A stretch of 64,000 nucleotides of DNA, from NCBI GenBank assembly GCA_034432555.1, contig DAOUBW010000037.1, positions 72,468 to 136,467 of the forward strand, in the 5' to 3' direction. A program made the translations under genes and the position numbers. Below, one piece after another: positions 18,077 through 27,206 of this stretch (its first letter is position 1; the number at the start of each line of letters is the position of its first letter). Under the pieces are notes generated by a model. That model made no database searches. It worked only from the letters and a program-made list of their open reading frames with translations, and was not told the origin of the DNA. This DNA is from CP2-2F sp034432555. GTDB taxonomy: Bacteria; Chloroflexota; Anaerolineae; Aggregatilineales; UBA2796.

Positions 18077-20182
18077 ATGGTGTACGGCAGATTAGATGTC
18101 TATTGGCCCAACGGACCTTCAGAGAGTTATCCACTTGACAAACAGACAATCGCCATCGGGCGCTCGACGGGCAACGATATTGCCTTGGATGCTACATCCG
18201 TCTCGCGTTATCACATCACCATCTCGTATGAGAATGGGCAGGCAGTCCTGCGCGACAAAGAATCAGTAAACGGCACCTACGTGGATGGTGAACGCATTAA
18301 GCCTGAGGATGCTATCATTCTGCGCGGCGGCGAAGAAATCCAGATGGGCGATCTGCGCCTGATCTACCAACCGCTGCAAGATGATGTGCCTACGCAGCCG
18401 ATCAGCACTGAGGCGGACACCACACAGCGCGTTGAGGTCGTCGGTGTGAACTTCCGCATTGAGATGGAAGCACCCTTCATGCCCGTAACGCCCGGCGCCC
18501 ACGTGCAGACCACGCTCACCATTCACAACACAGGCACAGAGGCAGAGCGCTACACCGTAGAGGTGGAAGGCGTGCCGCGTGAGTGGGTGCGCGTAGACCG
18601 CCCTGAACTGGAAGTGCGCCCTGATGAACCGTCAACTGTTACACTGAATTTTAAGCCGCTGCGCCGCAGTGATAGCAAGCCCGGTGAATATCCCGTCAAG
18701 GTGACGGTGCGCGCCAAAAATGCGCCCGATCAGAGCATGACCGCACTGCTCACGCTCACCGTTCGCAGCTACAGCGGCTTTGGTATGGCGCTTGTCCGCA
18801 GCGAGGTTGAGCTGCCCACACCCTTTGACCTGTACGTGCAGAATCAGGGCAGCGCGCCGCTGCCAATTGCCCTCTTTGGCAAGACTGCTAACGGCGCCCT
18901 CGAATTTGATATTCAGCCCTCCCACCTAACCCTTGCGCCCGGTGAGCGCCAGCGTGTGCGCGGCTTCATGCGCCCCAAAGCGCGCAATTTGCTCGGCGCT
19001 GCCCAGCGCGTCCCCTTTGATGTCATTGTGCAAGCGCAAGACCAATCCGCCTTCCTTGCCACGGTGCCGGGCATCGCCATTGTGAAGCCCGTGCTAGGCG
19101 GCTTGCTGAGCAGTGTCGTGGTCGGTGCGCTGCTCTTAGGGCTGGTTGGCTTGGTGGTGCTGCTCTCGCTGCCGCGTGCCGCACAGATTGCGGCGTTCAC
19201 TGCCCAACCAACTGCGCTCATCCGCTATGTGGAGCAGCGCGTCAGCCTTGCGTGGGACATTCAGAATGCCGAGAACGTCACGGTCGAAGTGGTGGATAGC
19301 CAGACCAATGACCGCCAGCAGTTTGCTGATCAGCCGCCACGCTCGACCGACTCATCGGTGTTGATTGCCCCTTTTGGTGCGGTAGTCGTGCGCCTGATTG
19401 TGCGTGGGCAGGATGCACAGACCGTCACTGAAGAACGCCGCCTTGAAGTCAGCGAGCCGTCCTGCGTGTTGCGCGGCGATCTCACGCCCATCCTCTACGC
19501 CGGTCCGGGTGAGGTGTATCCCGAACGCGCCACGCTGGATATTAGTCGGCGCACAATCGCCTATTCGCCTGATCGGCGTGACACAGACGCTGAATGGGTG
19601 CGCCTTGCTGCCCCAGAAGAATATCGCGGTGGCTGGCTCCGCACACGCGGCTTGGAATGCGGCGGCTTTACGCCCAACCAGCTGCTGCCCATTGAGCAGG
19701 CACAGATTCCCGCCACGCCAACGGCAACCCCAACACCTACCAGCACGCCCACGCCCACCCATACGCCAACGCCGACCGCCACACCAACCTACACACCGAC
19801 ACCGACCAATACACCCACCAGCACGCCCACTGCCACAGCCAGCCTTACGCCAAGCCCAACCAACACCGCCACACCCACAGCGACAGCCACCATCACACCG
19901 AGTGCCACCAGCAGCAGCACGCCCACACCAACGGCAAGCCCGACCGCCACCCACACACTCACCCCAACGCAGACATTCACCGTAACGGCAAGCCCAACCA
20001 CAACGCCCACACTCACGGCAACGGCAAGCGCCACAGCAACCCGCACCCCGACTCGCGTCCGCACCAACACGCCCATCCCAACCGTGCGCCCTGGCAATGT
20101 CCAAAGTGAGGAAGCCCTGCCCTTCGAGAGCTTTGTTGCCACCCTGATCAAGAACCTGATCAGCACTGTTCAAGCACCCTAA
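18077..20182 (+). CDS. FHA-domain single-span membrane protein with TP-rich stalk
   Basis: A 701-residue protein. An N-terminal FHA domain (about 1-105) has all recognition elements: GR at 28, S-x-Y-H at 43-46, NGT at 65-67. Two Ig-like segments follow (about 115-330), then one membrane span (about 338-365), an outer beta domain, and about 125 residues of TPT-rich linker (545-670) ending in an amphipathic tail. The likely topology puts FHA inside and the stalk outside, so it could pass an inner phosphothreonine signal to the cell surface or anchor a surface complex. GGAGG precedes the ATG. It sits opposite the FHA-ABC gene across the DnaA-box array; a functional link is inference. No enzyme motif is seen. 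Confidence 0.8.
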   Translation: MVYGRLDVYWPNGPSESYPLDKQTIAIGRSTGNDIALDATSVSRYHITISYENGQAVLRDKESVNGTYVDGERIKPEDAIILRGGEEIQMGDLRLIYQPLQDDVPTQPISTEADTTQRVEVVGVNFRIEMEAPFMPVTPGAHVQTTLTIHNTGTEAERYTVEVEGVPREWVRVDRPELEVRPDEPSTVTLNFKPLRRSDSKPGEYPVKVTVRAKNAPDQSMTALLTLTVRSYSGFGMALVRSEVELPTPFDLYVQNQGSAPLPIALFGKTANGALEFDIQPSHLTLAPGERQRVRGFMRPKARNLLGAAQRVPFDVIVQAQDQSAFLATVPGIAIVKPVLGGLLSSVVVGALLLGLVGLVVLLSLPRAAQIAAFTAQPTALIRYVEQRVSLAWDIQNAENVTVEVVDSQTNDRQQFADQPPRSTDSSVLIAPFGAVVVRLIVRGQDAQTVTEERRLEVSEPSCVLRGDLTPILYAGPGEVYPERATLDISRRTIAYSPDRRDTDAEWVRLAAPEEYRGGWLRTRGLECGGFTPNQLLPIEQAQIPATPTATPTPTSTPTPTHTPTPTATPTYTPTPTNTPTSTPTATASLTPSPTNTATPTATATITPSATSSSTPTPTASPTATHTLTPTQTFTVTASPTTTPTLTATASATATRTPTRVRTNTPIPTVRPGNVQSEEALPFESFVATLIKNLISTVQAP
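19707..20090 (+). repeat. Coding low-complexity TP repeat
   Basis: About 380 bases of imperfect ACNCCNACN triplets coding for Thr-Pro(-Thr/Ala/Ser) units. Such stretches act as extended, often glycosylated, wall-spanning linkers. A similar tract is coded on the minus strand at about 54230-54640. Confidence 0.8.
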
Positions 20183-20203
20183 AAATAAGCTAGTGATAAG
20201 TTT

Positions 20204-20234
20204 TTGAGCATTGCTAACCAAAGGTGTGTAAACT
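20204..20234 (+). promoter_or_regulatory. Possible promoter of the 20265-28211 operon
   Basis: TTGAGC (20204-20209) and TAAACT (20229-20234) are 19 bases apart, 30 bases before the start codon. The spacing is long. A similar TAAACT lies at 24818-24823, before the Gln-rich gene. Confidence 0.3.
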
Positions 20235-20264
20235 ATCGAAAAGTGAGTTTAGCGGAGCAATCAT

Positions 20265-22808
20265 TTGGTGCGTCAACATGCTGTGGCAGGTCTGGTCTGC
20301 CTGCTCATTACCCTGCTAACGGTCACCCTTATTGGCACAGCCGTGCCTGCTTCTGCCCAAACACCGAGTGGAGTCTCGCTTAGCATTGAAGTTGGCTACG
20401 ATGGCTACTTCCGCGATGGTCAGTGGACGCCGCTTCGCATCACTGCCAGCAACAACGGCACGGATATTTTCGGCACGCTGCGCGTTACCGCTGGCGATGC
20501 CATCAACCAGCCGACGGATGCCTACGCCGTCACGCTCGATCTGCCCAACCAATCCAGCAAGCAGATATTTGTCTATGTGCCGTTGAGCGCGCAATCGCAG
20601 CAAGTGCGCGTAGAGCTGGTGACGGCTGAGCGTATTGTGGCAACACTTACCCGCGATGTGCGCCCTGCCCGTAACACGGATATTTTATTCGCCGTTATCA
20701 CCGAGTCACCGCGTGGCGGCGTAGATTTGCGGAACTTCCGCAGTGGCGTTGGCGATGCTTATCAGGCAAATTGGCGTATAGAGAACGTGCCGCGCATTGG
20801 GGAGGCGTTGCGCGGGCTGGATGCGCTGATCCTGACCGATGCCGACAGCGGCAACCTGACCTTCGAGCAGCGGCAGGCGATTGAAGATTGGGTGCTGGCG
20901 GGCGGGCATCTGATTGTGACGGGTGGTCCGAACTGGCAAAAGACACAAGCCGGCGTGACGCGCCTGCTGCCAATGCAGCCCAACGGCACGCTCACCCTCA
21001 CTTCGCTGCCCAAAATTGCCAGCTTTGCCGGTGTTGCGGCTGACCAACTGACCGCTGCCAACCCAATTATTGTGGCAAGCGGCGTGTTGCTGCCTGATGC
21101 AACCTTGCTGGTTGAGGAAAGCGGCACGCCGATCCTTGTGCGGCGCACGCTTGGCGGCGGCATTGTGGACTATCTCGCCATTGATCCGAGCTTAGAGCCA
21201 TTCCAAACGTGGGTGAACCGTGGTCAGTTCTGGTTTACCCTGCTGACAACTGCTACCATGCGCCCGAGCTGGTCAAACGGCGTCGTCAACACCGAACAGG
21301 CAATCGTCGCTGCTGATTTTATCAAGGGCTTGCGCTTGCCGGATGTGCTTCAGCTCGGCGCGTTCTTGCTGGCATATATCATCATTATCGGTCCTGTGAA
21401 CTACCTGATTTTGCGGCAGCTTAAGCGCCGCGAGTGGGCGTGGTTCAGCATTCCGCTGATTGTGGTGGTGACGAGCGTCCTCTACTACGTGACAGGCTTC
21501 AATCTGCGCGGCACACAGGCGATCATCAACCGTATGGCGGTGGTGCAGGTCTGGCAAGGCAGCGAACGCGCTCAGGTGGATGGCGTGTTAGGCGTGCTGG
21601 CGCCGCGCCGCAGCGTCTACAGCTTGGGCGTTGGCGAAGGGATGACCCTCCGTACACTGACGACTGATGCCTTTGGCAGCATCGGCATTCCGCGCAACCT
21701 GACCATCTATGAGGATAACGGCTACGTTGCCCGCGATTTCCCGATTGATGCCGGGACTACACAGGCGTTTGCCGCCAGCGGCTACACCACCGTGACGCCC
21801 ATCGAGGGCGAGGCTGTCATTCAACTGGCAGGCGGCAGCGCCGTGCCTACGGCGGACGGGCAAACTGCCAATGCGCGTATTCAGGTCACCTTTAGCAACA
21901 CCAGCGGCATCACGCTGAACGACGCTATGCTGCTGGCGATGGGCGGTGCCCGTCCGCTTGGCACGGTGCAAGCAGGCGAGGCGCGCAGCGTGCAGCTAGA
22001 TGTGAATCCGCGCCAATCGCCGCCGATTGGCTTGGGCAGCGGCAACTTGATGAGCCTCTACACCGCACGTGGCACGCGCTTCAGCGGTCCGCGGGCGGGC
22101 ACTGTTGCCGATATTATGGGGACAAATTATGTTTACGGGCAAGCCTTCTACAGCGGACGCGGCTTCGAGAACACTGAACTGCGTCAAGAGATGTGGCGGC
22201 GGCAGTCCTTCCTAGAGTCGATCATCGCGGATTACGATCCAAGCGGTGGGCGCGGCACGGATGTCTTCTTGGTCGGTTGGACGAACACCTCGCCCTTAAC
22301 CGTTAGTTTGGAAGGCGCCGCCTTTGAGACGGAAGATACCACGCTCTATATCTTCCGCCTGCCCACGCGTGTGCAGCCCATCTCGACCAACGGCGTTGTG
22401 GAACTGCCCAGCGCCTACCTGACGTGGACGCCGACGGAAGCCAGTCCACGCCGCGATGCCGCGCCTTATGAACTCTATTTGCAGCCTAGCGAGACGGTCA
22501 TCTTCCGCTACAGCCCAATGCCGCTCATGCGCCTGAACGACGTGCAGGAAATTCGGCTATTCGTGAAGCCGGGCAACACTTTCAGCACCGGTAAAGGGCG
22601 ACTCTCGCTGTGGGATTGGCAAGCCGCCGATTGGGTGGTGGTAGATACGACCAATATCACGCTACGCATCACGGATCGTCCTGCGCGCTTCCTCGGACCT
22701 GAGAACGCTATTGAGGTGCGCGTGGATACGCCCACCGATTCGGCGACTGTCCACTTCGAGCGCATTGATCTGACCTTATACGGACGCCTGCAAAACGCAG
22801 GGCAGTAA
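20265..22808 (+). CDS. Exported membrane-anchored protein, function unknown
   Basis: An 847-residue protein. It has a signal peptide (GLVCLLITLLTVTLIG, probable cut after ASAQ), a beta-rich domain to about residue 125, then a Rossmann-like segment with GLDALILTDADSG and VLAGGHLIVTGG. That segment resembles the catalytically dead glutamine-amidotransferase-like domains found in large bacterial surface proteins. Two spans around residues 360-425 follow, then more beta domains. Start choice lies between TTG 20265 and GTG 20268 behind GGAG. It heads an operon with an ABC-2 transporter and a MoxR ATPase, an arrangement seen in gliding or envelope-assembly clusters. No catalytic residues are visible. 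Confidence 0.7.
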   Translation: MVRQHAVAGLVCLLITLLTVTLIGTAVPASAQTPSGVSLSIEVGYDGYFRDGQWTPLRITASNNGTDIFGTLRVTAGDAINQPTDAYAVTLDLPNQSSKQIFVYVPLSAQSQQVRVELVTAERIVATLTRDVRPARNTDILFAVITESPRGGVDLRNFRSGVGDAYQANWRIENVPRIGEALRGLDALILTDADSGNLTFEQRQAIEDWVLAGGHLIVTGGPNWQKTQAGVTRLLPMQPNGTLTLTSLPKIASFAGVAADQLTAANPIIVASGVLLPDATLLVEESGTPILVRRTLGGGIVDYLAIDPSLEPFQTWVNRGQFWFTLLTTATMRPSWSNGVVNTEQAIVAADFIKGLRLPDVLQLGAFLLAYIIIIGPVNYLILRQLKRREWAWFSIPLIVVVTSVLYYVTGFNLRGTQAIINRMAVVQVWQGSERAQVDGVLGVLAPRRSVYSLGVGEGMTLRTLTTDAFGSIGIPRNLTIYEDNGYVARDFPIDAGTTQAFAASGYTTVTPIEGEAVIQLAGGSAVPTADGQTANARIQVTFSNTSGITLNDAMLLAMGGARPLGTVQAGEARSVQLDVNPRQSPPIGLGSGNLMSLYTARGTRFSGPRAGTVADIMGTNYVYGQAFYSGRGFENTELRQEMWRRQSFLESIIADYDPSGGRGTDVFLVGWTNTSPLTVSLEGAAFETEDTTLYIFRLPTRVQPISTNGVVELPSAYLTWTPTEASPRRDAAPYELYLQPSETVIFRYSPMPLMRLNDVQEIRLFVKPGNTFSTGKGRLSLWDWQAADWVVVDTTNITLRITDRPARFLGPENAIEVRVDTPTDSATVHFERIDLTLYGRLQNAGQ

Positions 22809-22841
22809 CTATGCCAAGCAGCATCACAAGAGAGAGTGCCT

Positions 22842-23870
22842 ATGTCCGAGTCTGATTTGACGCCTAATTTGCCCCAATCCACAGCACCTGCCGCACCGCC
22901 CGCCGCAGTCATCAACGAGAATGAGCTGATTGTGGAAACACGCGGTTTGGTCAAGCGCTATGGCAAGCTGACCGCCGTCAACGATCTTTCGCTGAGCGTG
23001 CCACGCGGTGCCATCTACGGCTTTGTGGGACCGAATGGCGCGGGCAAAACCAGCACTATGCGAATCCTGACCACATTGATGCTGCCCAGCGCTGGGCAGG
23101 CTTACGTGGCAGGGCATGAGGTCACCAAGAATCCGCGTGCCGTGCGCCGTTTGATCGGCTACATGCCTGATTATTTCGGCGTCTATGATGATATGAAAGT
23201 CTGGGAATACCTCGATTTCTTCGCCGCCTGCTACGAAATTCCTGAGGGCAACCGCCCGCAAATGATCGGCGATCTGCTGGACTTGGTAGACCTGAGCCAC
23301 CGCCGCGATGATATGGTGGATAAGCTCTCACGCGGCATGAAGCAGCGCTTGTGCCTTGCGCGCACGCTGGTGCATGATCCGCAAGTGCTGATCCTCGATG
23401 AGCCTGCCAGCGGGCTGGATCCGCGGGCGCGTGTCGAAATCCGTGAGCTGATGGTCGAGCTTTCGCAGATGGGCAAGACGATCTTCTTCTCATCGCACAT
23501 TCTTGCGGACGTGGCGGAAATCTGCACGCACATCGGCATTGTGGAAGGCGGCAAGATGGTGATGCAGGGCAGCATGGACGCCGTGCGCCGCCAACTCTCG
23601 CCGCACCGTGAGGCAATCGTGACCTTGCTAGAGCGCGCTGATGAGGCAAAGCAGGTGCTGGGTGCTATTCACGGCGTGCTGGAGATTAGCGATCTGCCTG
23701 ATGAAGGCGGACGCAAGCGGCTGCGCGTTGCCTTTGAGGGCGAAGATACCATCCTTTCAAGCATGGTGCAGGCGTTAGCTGCCAAAGGCATCCCGGTGCT
23801 GAACTTTAACGAGCAGGCACAAGACCTTGAATCGGTCTTTATGAAGGTGACGAAAGGGATCGTCACATGA
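22842..23870 (+). CDS. ABC-2 transporter ATP-binding protein
   Basis: A 342-residue ATPase of the CcmA/NatA class: Walker A GPNGAGKTS, Q-loop region, signature LSRGMKQRLCLART (the usual Gly-Gly is Arg-Gly, common in this class), Walker B VLILDEPASGLDP and the H-loop SSHI. A C-terminal regulatory domain of about 90 residues follows. It energises the permease encoded next, which overlaps its stop by four bases. I use ATG 22842 behind AAGAGAGAG; an in-frame GTG at 22836 would add two residues. The homologous GldA proteins work with the exported protein GldG in gliding bacteria, which the gene before this one could parallel; this is only an analogy. Confidence 0.88.
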   Translation: MSESDLTPNLPQSTAPAAPPAAVINENELIVETRGLVKRYGKLTAVNDLSLSVPRGAIYGFVGPNGAGKTSTMRILTTLMLPSAGQAYVAGHEVTKNPRAVRRLIGYMPDYFGVYDDMKVWEYLDFFAACYEIPEGNRPQMIGDLLDLVDLSHRRDDMVDKLSRGMKQRLCLARTLVHDPQVLILDEPASGLDPRARVEIRELMVELSQMGKTIFFSSHILADVAEICTHIGIVEGGKMVMQGSMDAVRRQLSPHREAIVTLLERADEAKQVLGAIHGVLEISDLPDEGGRKRLRVAFEGEDTILSSMVQALAAKGIPVLNFNEQAQDLESVFMKVTKGIVT

Positions 23871-24802
23871 CAGAGGCAGAGGCTGCACCACGCTACCGAA
23901 GCGGTCTGTTCAAAAATCCGGTGGTGATGAAGGAACTGCGCGGGCGGATGCGCGGCGCACGCGCCTTTGCCGTGCTGTCGGTCTATCTGCTGCTGATGGC
24001 GGGCTTTGCGACGCTGCTTTATGTGCTTTCGACTGCCTCGCAAGATGTCTTTGGCTTCACCTCTGGCGGTCAGGTTGGGCGCACGCTGTTCACCGGCATT
24101 GTGGGCATAGAGTTGTTCCTCGTCACCTTCATCGCGCCTGCCTTCACCGCTAGCGCCATCAGTGGTGAGCGGGAACGCCAAACCTACGATCTGCTTAAAA
24201 CAACGCTGTTACCAGCGCGTGCCTTGGTGATCGGCAAGCTCTTTTCGGCGCTCTCTTACGTCTTTCTGCTGCTGATTGCCGCTATTCCGCTGCAAAGCAT
24301 CGCCTTCTTGTTCGGCGGCGTCTCAGAGATCGAAGTGGTGCTTGCCTTTGTGATCTTGGCAGTGACTGCCATCACGCTTGGCACGACGGGCATCTATTTT
24401 TCGGCGGTGCAGCCGCGCACGCTCTCGGCAAATATCACCACCTATGCCGTCACACTCTTTATCACGGTTGGCTTGCCGCTGCTGATCTTCATTGGGGTGG
24501 CGCTCATCTCCAGCTTTTTGGGCGGCAGGCTTGCTGATGTGTCGGCTGAGGTGCAGGCACTGCTGCTTTACGGGCTGTTGGCGCTGGCAGCCACCAATCC
24601 ACTGATGGCAGCCTTCCTAACGCAATTCTGGCTGCTGAACAAGCAGAGCGCCTTCTTTTTCTACGAGACGGTCAGCAGCACGACGGGCATTATCCAAGTG
24701 CCGATCATCTCGCCATGGATTCTATTCAGCGCTGTTTACCTGCTTGCCGCGCTGATTTTGGTGATCCGAACGGTGCGGCGCGTGCGGCGCATCGAAACAT
24801 AA
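23867..24802 (+). CDS. ABC-2 type permease
   Basis: A 311-residue membrane protein with six main hydrophobic spans and the ABC-2 hallmark between spans 2 and 3: ASAISGERERQTYDLLKTT, which lies near residue 95 and contacts the ATPase. Its ATG overlaps the ATPase stop (ATGA), so the pair is made together. Substrate unknown. It lies between the ATPase and the Gln-rich membrane protein of the same operon. Confidence 0.87.
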   Translation: MTEAEAAPRYRSGLFKNPVVMKELRGRMRGARAFAVLSVYLLLMAGFATLLYVLSTASQDVFGFTSGGQVGRTLFTGIVGIELFLVTFIAPAFTASAISGERERQTYDLLKTTLLPARALVIGKLFSALSYVFLLLIAAIPLQSIAFLFGGVSEIEVVLAFVILAVTAITLGTTGIYFSAVQPRTLSANITTYAVTLFITVGLPLLIFIGVALISSFLGGRLADVSAEVQALLLYGLLALAATNPLMAAFLTQFWLLNKQSAFFFYETVSSTTGIIQVPIISPWILFSAVYLLAALILVIRTVRRVRRIET

Positions 24803-24854
24803 CGCGCAGAAATGCGGTAAACTAAGCAAAACAGAGTTGTTGAGGGCATTACCC

Positions 24855-26609
24855 ATGACCGATCAAGCTGAGAGCATGAACTTCGCAAGCGTGCGGCAAA
24901 CCTTGCTGCGCTATGTGGCGCGCTGGGATAAACGCCTGCGCCTGACGCAAACGACGCTGTGGCTGCCGCGTGGCATCATGCTCGGCATCCTGATCGGGAT
25001 TGTGGTGGCGGTGGCGGCGCGGGTGCGCCCGTGGCTGCTGCCAACGCAAGTGCTGGCAGTGGCGGGCTTGGCGGTGCTGCTGGGCGCGCTATTCGCAGTG
25101 GTGGGCGTCTGGCTTTATCCGCGCACGCCGTTGGCAGCCGCCCGCTTCTTCGACCGCACCTTTGGCTTGCAAGAGCGCACCAGCACCGCCCTTGAATTGG
25201 CGGAAAACGCCATCCGTGCGCCGCAGATGTTCAGCGCGCTGCAAACGCAAGATGCACTGGCTCAGGCGGCAACGGTGCAAGCGCGCCAGCATTTAGCTTT
25301 CCAGTGGCGGCGGCGGGAGCTGTTTGCTATGCTGGGCTTGGCAGTCCTGCTGGGCGTCCTGCTCCTGTTGGGCAATCCGCAAGCGGAGATCATCGCCCAA
25401 CAGACCGCGCTGCAAAGCGCCATTGAGCAACAGCTTGAGCGCGTTGAGGCGATCAAGCGTGACGTGCTGGCAAACCCTGAACTTTCGGAGGCGGAGAAAG
25501 AGGCACTTGCCCAAATCCTGCAAGATTTACAGGAGAAACTCTCGCAGCCGAACATAACGCAGCCTGAGGCAGTTGCTCAGCTTTCGCAGGCGGCGCAGCA
25601 GATGAATCAGGCGCGCCAACAGCTTACGCCGCAAGAGCGCGCCGCGCTGCAAGCAGCCGGGCAAGCGCTCAGCCAGAGCCAGCCAACGCAAGGCGCCGGG
25701 CAGGCGATGCAAAACGCAAATCCGGGTGATGCTGCCAACCAACTGCAAAATTTGGCGCAGCGCGTGGAAAACAACCAACTGACCCAAGAGCAGATCGAGG
25801 GCATGATTCAGGCGTTGCAACAGGCGGCGCAAGCACTCCAACAGACCAACCCTGCCGCTGCCCAAGCGCTCCAACAGGCGGCACAGGCGCTCCAACAGGG
25901 CAATATGCAGCAGGCAGCGCAGGCGCTCCAACAGGCAGCGCAGGCACTCCAAAACCAACAAAATCAGTTGGCGCAGTCGCCCTTGACTCAAGCGGCGCAG
26001 CAGGCAGCCCAACAACTCGCGCAAAGTGGTAATCAGGTGGCACAAGCCGGGCAGCAAGGGCAGCAGGGACAACAGGGTAGTCAGGGCGCCCAACAAGGAC
26101 AGCAAGGCGGACAGCAGGGCGCACAACAGGGTCAGCAGGGTGCGCAAGGTGCGGCGGCTGGCGCACAAGGCGCGCAGCAAGGCGCTCAGGGCGGTGGTCA
26201 GGTGCCGGGTCAGCAAGCAGGTGCTGAAGGCGCTGAGGGTGCCGGGCAAGGCAGCGGCGGCGCGGGCAACGATACCGTGGAAGGCACAGCGGGCAGCGGG
26301 CAGCCAATCGAGGCGAACAACGGGCGCAGCGATGGCACGCTTGCCGAAAATGACTTCATCTACGCACCAACCTTCATCGGTGGCGAAGGCGGACAAGAGA
26401 TCAATCCGCGCAGCGGGCAGCCGGGCAGCGATAGCGATCCGATGGAGTTGGGCGAATTTAGCGAAAATCCGACTGGTGAGTCGCGGGTGCCGATTCGGGA
26501 TGTGGTCGGGCGTGCGGCGGCAGAAGCTGATCAGGCGATGGAGACTGACCGCGTTCCCGGCGCACTGCGCGGCTTCATCCGCCAATATTTCACCGATATT
26601 CAGCGGTGA
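24855..26609 (+). CDS. Membrane protein with coiled coil and Gln/Gly-rich repeats
   Basis: A 584-residue protein of unknown function. Two spans lie near residues 28-85 and a third near 160-175. A long Gln-rich helical region (about 190-395) with heptad-like AQALQQAAQ repeats follows, then a collagen-like QQGQQGQQGSQG tract (about 395-440) and a conserved-looking C-terminus with RVPIRDVVGRAAAEAD. The N-terminal part resembles large membrane proteins that accompany MoxR ATPases, but no catalytic motif is visible. I start at ATG 24855 behind GAGGG; TTG 24837 would add six residues. It overlaps the next gene by a TGATG. Confidence 0.72.
   Translation: MTDQAESMNFASVRQTLLRYVARWDKRLRLTQTTLWLPRGIMLGILIGIVVAVAARVRPWLLPTQVLAVAGLAVLLGALFAVVGVWLYPRTPLAAARFFDRTFGLQERTSTALELAENAIRAPQMFSALQTQDALAQAATVQARQHLAFQWRRRELFAMLGLAVLLGVLLLLGNPQAEIIAQQTALQSAIEQQLERVEAIKRDVLANPELSEAEKEALAQILQDLQEKLSQPNITQPEAVAQLSQAAQQMNQARQQLTPQERAALQAAGQALSQSQPTQGAGQAMQNANPGDAANQLQNLAQRVENNQLTQEQIEGMIQALQQAAQALQQTNPAAAQALQQAAQALQQGNMQQAAQALQQAAQALQNQQNQLAQSPLTQAAQQAAQQLAQSGNQVAQAGQQGQQGQQGSQGAQQGQQGGQQGAQQGQQGAQGAAAGAQGAQQGAQGGGQVPGQQAGAEGAEGAGQGSGGAGNDTVEGTAGSGQPIEANNGRSDGTLAENDFIYAPTFIGGEGGQEINPRSGQPGSDSDPMELGEFSENPTGESRVPIRDVVGRAAAEADQAMETDRVPGALRGFIRQYFTDIQR
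25830..26230 (+). repeat. Coding Gln-rich and QQG-type repeats
   Basis: About 400 bases of imperfect tandem repeats inside the membrane-protein gene, first coding AQALQQAAQ-like units and then QQG/AQQGQQG units. The long open frame on the opposite strand here is a by-product of the repeat. Confidence 0.75.
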
Positions 26610-27133
26610 TGATGCGCCTTTGGCAGACTATGGCAGCCGCCGCCCTGCTGATCGGTGTGGTTGGCTGCCAGCCCAATGCCGCACCGACTCAGCCTGCCCT
26701 GTCAACCCTTGAGGTGCTGCCGACGGCTGCCGCCGAAGAAGGCATTTGGCTGGAACAGCCTTTCGGCGGCGGCAGGCTGGCTGTCTATTTCTACACAGCA
26801 GCCGATGGCGCGGACTGTGTGCGCTTCCTCACCGATTTGCCCAACGCGCAGCCGTTCAGTGCCTGCGCCGCGCCGAATGTGATGGCAGCTATCGCGCAGG
26901 GCGTCATCCGCACGGCGGAAGGGCAAGCTTACACGATTATCGCAGCGCGAACGCGCCATACAGATATCACAACGCTGGTGGTGGAGCTGCGCGGCGGCGA
27001 AAGCTATCCGCTGGCAGTGGATGAGGGCGGCGCGCTGCTGATCCTGACTTCCGTGCAACAGGTGTGGCAGGCAGTGCCGATAGATGCCTTTGGCAATACA
27101 GTGGGCGGTCTGATTCGGCTCGGCACACCCTAA
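26609..27133 (+). CDS. Small lipoprotein, function unknown
   Basis: About 174 residues with a lipoprotein signal: a hydrophobic AAAALLIGVVG stretch ends in the lipobox GVVGC near residue 20, so the mature protein would be lipid-anchored at Cys. The mature part is beta-rich with two cysteines (DCVRF, FSACAAP) that could form a disulfide. No family recognised. The start overlaps the previous stop (TGATG); ATG 26609 and 26612 are both possible. It lies between the Gln-rich membrane protein and MoxR and probably belongs to the same complex. Confidence 0.65.
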   Translation: MMRLWQTMAAAALLIGVVGCQPNAAPTQPALSTLEVLPTAAAEEGIWLEQPFGGGRLAVYFYTAADGADCVRFLTDLPNAQPFSACAAPNVMAAIAQGVIRTAEGQAYTIIAARTRHTDITTLVVELRGGESYPLAVDEGGALLILTSVQQVWQAVPIDAFGNTVGGLIRLGTP

Positions 27134-27206
27134 CCTTTGCTTGAAGGCTGCCAACCCTAACAAGACACCGAGAAACCTGTACGATGTATTGGAGAAGTAT
27201 CCCACA

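Noticed and set aside
19707..20090. Possible CRISPR or satellite array
   Set aside because: The repeats are short imperfect triplets in frame with a protein gene; there are no spacers of constant length.
19352..20221. Long minus-strand open frame opposite the FHA protein's TP-rich part
   Set aside because: It is a by-product of the repeat's codon pattern: Cys/Gly/Trp-rich, with no family features and no ribosome site.
25527..26585. Minus-strand frame of 352 residues opposite the Gln-rich protein
   Set aside because: Leu/Arg-rich mirror of CAG-type repeats; the plus-strand gene has proper spans, operon spacing and a ribosome site.
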